Shown here piece after piece: positions 47,558 through 51,743 of a stretch of 51,743 nt of DNA. The notes under the pieces were generated by a model. It did no database searches and was not told the DNA's origin. It saw only the letters and a program-made list of their open reading frames with translations. The position numbers and the translations under genes are program-made. This DNA is from a virus. The stretch covers positions 1 to 51,743 of the IMG/VR virus record IMGVR_UViG_3300042523_000382; one strand, 5' to 3'. Each line of letters begins with the position of its first letter. Within the stretch, counting starts at the first letter, position 1.

Positions 47558-48999
47558 GTGTGGCGAATAAACCAGCGAACGCGAATGCTTTTAGAAAGAA
47601 TACTAAATGCATTAGTGGAACCAGTACTGCTCGTAGTACCTGCAACAGTACCCACATTAATAGTAGTAGTTGTACTACCAACAGGAACAGTAATATTAAC
47701 TGTTGTTGGTAGTGTAACTGTGGGGGTGCCACCAGAATCAGTAGCGCCAGTTGTAATGTCCGTAGGTGAATCTGATGTAAGAACCATTCCAGTACCACCG
47801 TAAGCACCAGGATAATAATCCGCTTCATAGTGGGGTGTATTTAGAGGAATTGATGATCTGATAGCAAAATACTTAGTACCACCTGGTGCACCAGCATAGG
47901 TATAGTGGGCATGTCCAGTACCAGACATACTCCCAGTTAAAGAGTAGTTACTTGCAGGGTTACCAGTAATATTACCAAAACTCGTTGTTCCAGATTTGTT
48001 ACCAACTACGGTGCTGTATGTATGGTCGTGGGCGGGAAGTTTAGCGAGGTCTAGGGTAGCCGTATTTGCTGAACTGGCTACCTTACCGTTAGTACTGATT
48101 TCTGCTGAGGTTGCCCCAACTACACCAGTTTCACCAGTTAAGTTTGGTAAGTAAAAAGTATCTCCACTGGTTGGGAATAAACCAGTGGCTGGATTAGGAA
48201 AAGAATAACCAATAGCATTAAATAATGATAGATATTTATTAGATTCGCCACTCTTAGATAATCCCTGACCGTTACACTCAAGATAAAAAGCGGCATTGGG
48301 GGATGCGGTGGTGTTATGCGTACCAGCAAAGGCAAAAATGCCACCAATGGGAATCTTTGCGCCTTCAACATCAACCGTTGTTGACAATGCCGACCAACCA
48401 CCCGAGGTCGTTCTAACATAAGTAACGCCACCAGAGATAACAGTATCTCCAATGACATCCTTAGCATTAGTTGTAGGAGCAGACGCAGATGCATAGGTAA
48501 CGGGCGCTGAGTTTATGATGCGCTTGTCCACAATATTTGCGTCAGTTAAGGAACCCGATGGGATACGATATACAGTCGCAATCAGAGCATCAGTACTTGG
48601 GTAATAATTAGAACCAACTAAAGGACTAGTTCCACTAGCAAGAGTGTTAGTACTCTGTGGGAGCGTAGGGTTAGTATCGTTCTCAGCGCCTGATATCAGC
48701 GTAAGCGTGGCGGTACTTCCCGCTAGACGAACCACAATGAGGTCAAACCGTGTCTGAGAGGCTACGGCGGGGTTAAAAGAAAGCGCATCAAAAGAGTAGG
48801 GCACTCCATTAATAATGGCTACACCAGCGGCAACACTTACTGTGGTGCCACCTGAAACCGTAACCCCACCGCCACTACGGATATAGTTCAGAGTGTTCCC
48901 AAGTGCTTCAAAGTCAACCGAGTCGGGTTCGGCTTGGTTAATGTTTGAATACTTGTTAGAAGACCCTGTCGCAGTAGCGTTGGGGACGATCAGTGCCAT
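47554..48999 (-). CDS. Neck fibre / whisker with tail-collar domain
   Basis: 481 aa. The N-terminal part is a beta-repeat shaft (VTVSGGTTVSVAAGVAIING). Residues about 215-330 form a collar-type domain: IPIGGIFAFAGTHN, FYLECNGQGLSKSGESNKYL and FYLPNLTGETG, as in PF07484-type fibre tips. The C-terminus has His-rich HDHTYS and GHAHYT and a Thr-rich tail ending in an RVRWFIRHT strand. Location among neck genes rather than baseplate genes suggests a neck whisker rather than tail fibre. Confidence 0.7.
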   Translation of the reverse strand: MALIVPNATATGSSNKYSNINQAEPDSVDFEALGNTLNYIRSGGGVTVSGGTTVSVAAGVAIINGVPYSFDALSFNPAVASQTRFDLIVVRLAGSTATLTLISGAENDTNPTLPQSTNTLASGTSPLVGSNYYPSTDALIATVYRIPSGSLTDANIVDKRIINSAPVTYASASAPTTNAKDVIGDTVISGGVTYVRTTSGGWSALSTTVDVEGAKIPIGGIFAFAGTHNTTASPNAAFYLECNGQGLSKSGESNKYLSLFNAIGYSFPNPATGLFPTSGDTFYLPNLTGETGVVGATSAEISTNGKVASSANTATLDLAKLPAHDHTYSTVVGNKSGTTSFGNITGNPASNYSLTGSMSGTGHAHYTYAGAPGGTKYFAIRSSIPLNTPHYEADYYPGAYGGTGMVLTSDSPTDITTGATDSGGTPTVTLPTTVNITVPVGSTTTTINVGTVAGTTSSTGSTNAFSILSKSIRVRWFIRHT

Positions 49000-49007
49000 T
49001 AGTTACC

Positions 49008-49277
49008 TCAAACGGTGTCGTAGATGTTGGAGTGACGCACGAGGTAGTCGTACAAGTCACGGGGGAGTTTGTAGCGCTTTCCGTCTACGAACTCAAAAGT
49101 AGTGCGACCCCAATACATCTTCCATGTGCCCTTAACACGGGCAACAACGAAGTTGTCATCAGAGTTACTTGCAGTGACTGGCGCTACTGCCTTAGGTGTT
49201 TGTTCCAAGACTTCCACTGCTTCATCAATGTCATCTTGTTGTTCTGCAAAAGCCATCGTATTTTTACGCGATGTCAT
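49008..49277 (-). CDS. Small protein between MCP and fibre
   Basis: 89 aa; AGGAGAAA precedes the ATG. Residues about 45-80 (VVARVKGTWKMYWGRTTFEF VDGKRYKLP) form a small beta barrel-like unit with two Trp, followed by YDYLVRHSNIYDTV. The N-terminal 40 residues are acidic and Gln-rich. Possible capsid decoration or head-tail protein; unrecognised. Confidence 0.55.
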   Translation of the reverse strand: MTSRKNTMAFAEQQDDIDEAVEVLEQTPKAVAPVTASNSDDNFVVARVKGTWKMYWGRTTFEFVDGKRYKLPRDLYDYLVRHSNIYDTV

Positions 49278-49314
49278 GGGTTTCTCCTATTGTTTGTTTT
49301 ATGAAATTATTAAT

Positions 49315-49336
49315 GGTGGGGGATTTCTCCCCCACC
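49315..49336 (-). terminator. Hairpin after the major capsid gene
   Basis: GGTGGGGGA (49315-49323) and TCCCCCACC (49328-49336) pair perfectly; on the minus strand the loop is GAAA. It is followed on the minus strand by ATTAATAATTTC rather than a long U-tract, so it may work as a partial terminator setting high capsid versus lower downstream expression. Confidence 0.65.
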
Positions 49337-49361
49337 ACCAACACTAGATTGATTCTAAGAA

Positions 49362-50471
49362 TCAGGAAATTGAACCACCGAGGGTGTTGATAACAACGCG
49401 GGATTCGTGAGTAATAACTCCGAAGCCCCAAATTGCGTACCAAGCCAAGCCGTGTTCACGACCGAAGTCAATGACACCACCGTCACGGAGTTCAACCGGG
49501 AGGGCAATAGCGTGACCGAATGCGTTGTCACCGATCATGATGGCGTTGTAAGCGTCAGCGTTCTCCTGGAAGCCAGCCGAAGCGTTGCTGTCAAGGGTTG
49601 CGCCAAGTTCGTACAACGGGGCGCCAGACGCAGTTGCGTCCAAGCCCTTCTTGACCTGTGTGGTTTCAATGAACACGACATCGTAGATACGACCGATTTC
49701 ACCGAGCATGAAGTTGCCAGGTGCGGCGTACTTCGTGACTTCAATGAATTCGGGCCAGTCGCGGAGCGAACGAGCCTGTGCGGGGTGAACGAAGCAGACA
49801 TAGGTGTCGCCCAAGCGCGGGATGTTCTGACCAGCAAGAACTTCAACTGCGTCCTTGATGGAGGCAGGCGAGAGGTAGCCAGGTGCAGAAGCCGAGCCGA
49901 GGGTACCAGCGTCGTACGGGCTGAGTGCGCCACGAGCCGAAGCGGCGGTGCGACCGAAGACAACTGACGGAGCGACAGCAGAGCCGCCACCAAACGGAAC
50001 GCCAGCCTTGTACAGCGTGTTACGGGCCTGGATATCCATGCTTTGTGCCATGTGGCGACCGAGCAAGCGTGATGACGAAGCCATAACATCGTCAAATGCC
50101 GCATTGAGCAAGAGTTCCGTAACGGCAACTGCTTGACCATGTTCGGTCACGGTGATCTGAATCTGGCTTGCTGACAAAGAAACAGGCTCCATACGCACAC
50201 CTTCGGTGAGCGTGGCGCCTGCTGATTCGTCAACGCTGAGGTTGTTGTATCGCATGAAGTTGATGGTCAAACCAGGCTGAACGCCCAATTCGGTCTTCTT
50301 TACTGCGAACTGCTCAAAGCGCAGAACTGGCATGGCTTGGAACAAGATTTCCTTGGACCAAATTTGTTGAATTGCGGGTGAAAGAGTTGCGTCACTGGAA
50401 TAACCGGTCGTGGTAATTGAACCAAGACCTGCTCCGGTAATCGCACCTCCTACTGGGGCGGGAAGGGCCAT
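49362..50471 (-). CDS. Major capsid protein (HK97-fold type)
   Basis: 369 aa. Features: LSPAIQQIWSKEILFQAMPV LRFEQF at the N-terminus, GLTINFMRYNNLSVDESAGA, EHGQAVAVTELLLNAA, and YVCFVHPAQARSLRDWPEFI in the P-domain, all common to major capsid proteins of this size. Ends with GVITHESRVVINT. Located right after the scaffold gene, with a terminator hairpin behind it. Self-assembles into the icosahedral head. Strong call by position and composition. Confidence 0.88.
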   Translation of the reverse strand: MALPAPVGGAITGAGLGSITTTGYSSDATLSPAIQQIWSKEILFQAMPVLRFEQFAVKKTELGVQPGLTINFMRYNNLSVDESAGATLTEGVRMEPVSLSASQIQITVTEHGQAVAVTELLLNAAFDDVMASSSRLLGRHMAQSMDIQARNTLYKAGVPFGGGSAVAPSVVFGRTAASARGALSPYDAGTLGSASAPGYLSPASIKDAVEVLAGQNIPRLGDTYVCFVHPAQARSLRDWPEFIEVTKYAAPGNFMLGEIGRIYDVVFIETTQVKKGLDATASGAPLYELGATLDSNASAGFQENADAYNAIMIGDNAFGHAIALPVELRDGGVIDFGREHGLAWYAIWGFGVITHESRVVINTLGGSIS

Positions 50472-50514
50472 TTTAATATCCTCCGTGGATAGTTAGTTGT
50501 TGGGTTATTTGGTT

Positions 50515-51300
50515 TTAGAAACGGCCTCGGGAGTTCCGAGTCGCTTGCATGAGCCGTTCGCGCATTTTCGTGTACTGATCCATCGGCATATTACGGATAT
50601 CATCCGCAGACATCGTTTGGTATTCCTGTTGGTTGTCCATTGGCCCAGTCGGGGGCGCAGTTACCTGCGGTCCCCGCAGACGACCACTTTGTGAGGTCGC
50701 CTGTTGGATTGATTCAATTATAGCACTACTACGATCACGAAGTACTGCAATACTGTTTTCAATATCTTCTTCACTATTACCCGCAATGAGGTCAATCAAT
50801 TCCGGGATAATTGTTTCTTGCTCTTCCGTCAAACGACGCTGACGATAAGACTCAATTTGCTGGATGCGGCGTTCTTTTTCAAGAAGCGCTTCCTGCACCT
50901 GGCGCTGTTGTTCCATGTCTTCAAACTTGGAACGCCATTCCTGCTCAACCTGGTTAATGCGCTGGTTGAACTCATCTTCGCGCTTGGCGAGGAGTTCCTT
51001 TGCGCTGAGTTCTTGAACCTCACGCTGACGGAGGATTTCAGCCTCAGTCTTGGCGCGCTCATCGGCTTCTTTACGAGCGGCTTCGCGCTCCTGAGAGATG
51101 ATACCCAATTGCTCCTCAAGGGTCTTGACACGACCGTCAGCGTCTTCAACGCGTCGGTACAACTTGTCTTTCTCCTGACGGCGAATTGCTTCAACCTCAG
51201 TCTCAGAGAACACGCGACCCTCAGTCTTGGGGGTTTGCTGTTCTTGGGGTGTGCTTTCAACGGGGATCATAATCCCGTCACCATTAAAGGCGTTACTCAT
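50515..51300 (-). CDS. Scaffolding protein
   Basis: 261 aa, an almost continuous charged coiled coil from residues 35 to 165 (VFSETEVEAIRRQEKDKLYR, EEQLGIISQEREAARKEADE and so on), then helical and Pro/Gln-rich C-terminal regions ending basic (MRERLMQATRNSRGRF), which usually docks on capsid subunits. It sits between the portal and capsid genes as expected. No protease active site is visible. Confidence 0.82.
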   Translation of the reverse strand: MSNAFNGDGIMIPVESTPQEQQTPKTEGRVFSETEVEAIRRQEKDKLYRRVEDADGRVKTLEEQLGIISQEREAARKEADERAKTEAEILRQREVQELSAKELLAKREDEFNQRINQVEQEWRSKFEDMEQQRQVQEALLEKERRIQQIESYRQRRLTEEQETIIPELIDLIAGNSEEDIENSIAVLRDRSSAIIESIQQATSQSGRLRGPQVTAPPTGPMDNQQEYQTMSADDIRNMPMDQYTKMRERLMQATRNSRGRF

Positions 51301-51353
51301 TTTCCTTACCTCTTTGTTGTTGGGCTTTTATTAGCAATTGTTAAATAACGGTT

Positions 51354-51743
51354 TTATTCTTCGTCGGGCACACGACGCTGGGCAAGCCTTGCTCCGTATG
51401 CTCGTTGGATTATGTTGTTAATCATCTGTCCTTCGGCGTCACCGATCTCTCCCATAGGAGGACCTGCTTGTCCTTCGGCTGTGTTTTCACCATCAGATAC
51501 TACACTATTCTCTCCACCTTGTCCGGGGAAAATACCAGTAGTAATCATTACTGCCTGTTGTATTTGAGCGCGCACCATATCTAGTGCACCTTGGTCCAAT
51601 GCGTCGTCACGCAATTCCTCAAAGATTTCAAGCAATTTCTCTCGTGGGAACTCTTCACCAAGAGCGCGCAATGCACCTTCCTTGGATTCTAAACCAAGAG
51701 CCATCTTGGCTTGAACTTCGTTAAGTTTGATAAGAACATCAAC
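51354..51743 (-). CDS. Portal protein, C-terminal part (5' end outside window)
   Basis: The frame is open to the window edge at 51743, so the gene is truncated and its start lies beyond. About 129 codons are visible. LIKLNEVQAKMALGLESKEG ALRALGEEFP and the helical, then disordered tail (GGENSVVSDGENTAEGQ) are typical of portal C-termini, and it immediately precedes the scaffold. The catalytic and barrel regions cannot be seen. Confidence 0.7.
   Translation of the reverse strand, partial: VDVLIKLNEVQAKMALGLESKEGALRALGEEFPREKLLEIFEELRDDALDQGALDMVRAQIQQAVMITTGIFPGQGGENSVVSDGENTAEGQAGPPMGEIGDAEGQMINNIIQRAYGARLAQRRVPDEE

Noticed and set aside
49407-49967. 186-aa plus-strand ORF opposite the major capsid gene
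   Set aside because: Cys/Val/Arg-rich composition with no domain; the opposite strand encodes a clear capsid protein.
1-51743. tRNA genes, integrase and attachment sites
   Set aside because: No convincing tRNA, integrase or att core was recognised, so there is no sequence evidence for a temperate lifestyle in this window.

Overview
The window is a 51.7 kb piece of a tailed-phage genome with a contractile tail (myovirus morphology). It carries a sheath, a gp19-type tube, a gp25-like wedge, a gpJ-like baseplate protein, a hub, a major capsid protein and scaffold, and the C-terminus of a portal. Two WhiB-family genes, found essentially only in Actinobacteria and their phages, point to an actinobacterial host. 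Moderate base composition and several small proteins that I recall from aquatic phages suggest a freshwater or marine source; that is an inference. Terminase is not in the window. It probably lies to the right, beyond the truncated portal.

Layout. (1) 1-4623, plus strand: a 5'-truncated MoxR-type AAA+ ATPase, a triple helix-turn-helix protein, then a tightly overlapping run of small genes ending in a pyrimidine-dimer-glycosylase-like gene. A strong, probably bidirectional terminator sits at 4640-4690. (2) 4706-9873, minus strand: WhiB, glycosyltransferase, secreted lysozyme-like protein, second WhiB, a large TGT-like/Cys-rich protein, a HAD-like protein and a zinc-finger protein. (3) 9906-15235, minus strand: about fourteen small, mostly disordered proteins. 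They include a proline-rich protein, three proteins sharing an N-terminal RKTDR tag, an AT-hook protein and a SpoVS-family protein. Five of these genes are under 60 codons. (4) 15276-28102, minus strand: the replication and recombination block. It holds two PD-(D/E)XK resolvase-like nucleases, a Cas4/RecB-like nuclease, RecA, family A DNA polymerase, an ssDNA-binding protein, a MerR-like regulator, a CHC2/TOPRIM primase, DnaB-like helicase, DnaC-like loader and a winged-helix initiator. (5) 28311-30120, plus strand: a divergent cassette of Dps and four small conserved phage proteins. (6) 30190-51743, minus strand: the structural module, transcribed right to left from portal to distal tail.

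The clearest unusual feature lies inside the initiator gene. Four copies of a GGTCAC-TG-GTGACC dyad, then an AT-rich stretch, then a perfect 15-bp inverted repeat occur in the same order as in the phage lambda origin, which is likewise embedded in its initiator gene O. A DnaC-like loader follows immediately, like lambda P. This is a strong candidate origin. Second, an unannotated frame between the gp26-like tail chaperone and the tape measure looks like a real coding segment, reached either by +1 frameshifting or by a TTG start. Third, the 9.9-15.2 kb cluster of disordered, tagged proteins with SpoVS and AT-hook members is the most likely place for undescribed biology.

Neighbouring genes overlap by ATGA, TAATG or GTGA junctions through most of the window, so translation is probably heavily coupled. 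All calls are from reading sequence and remembered family motifs; no database search was run.
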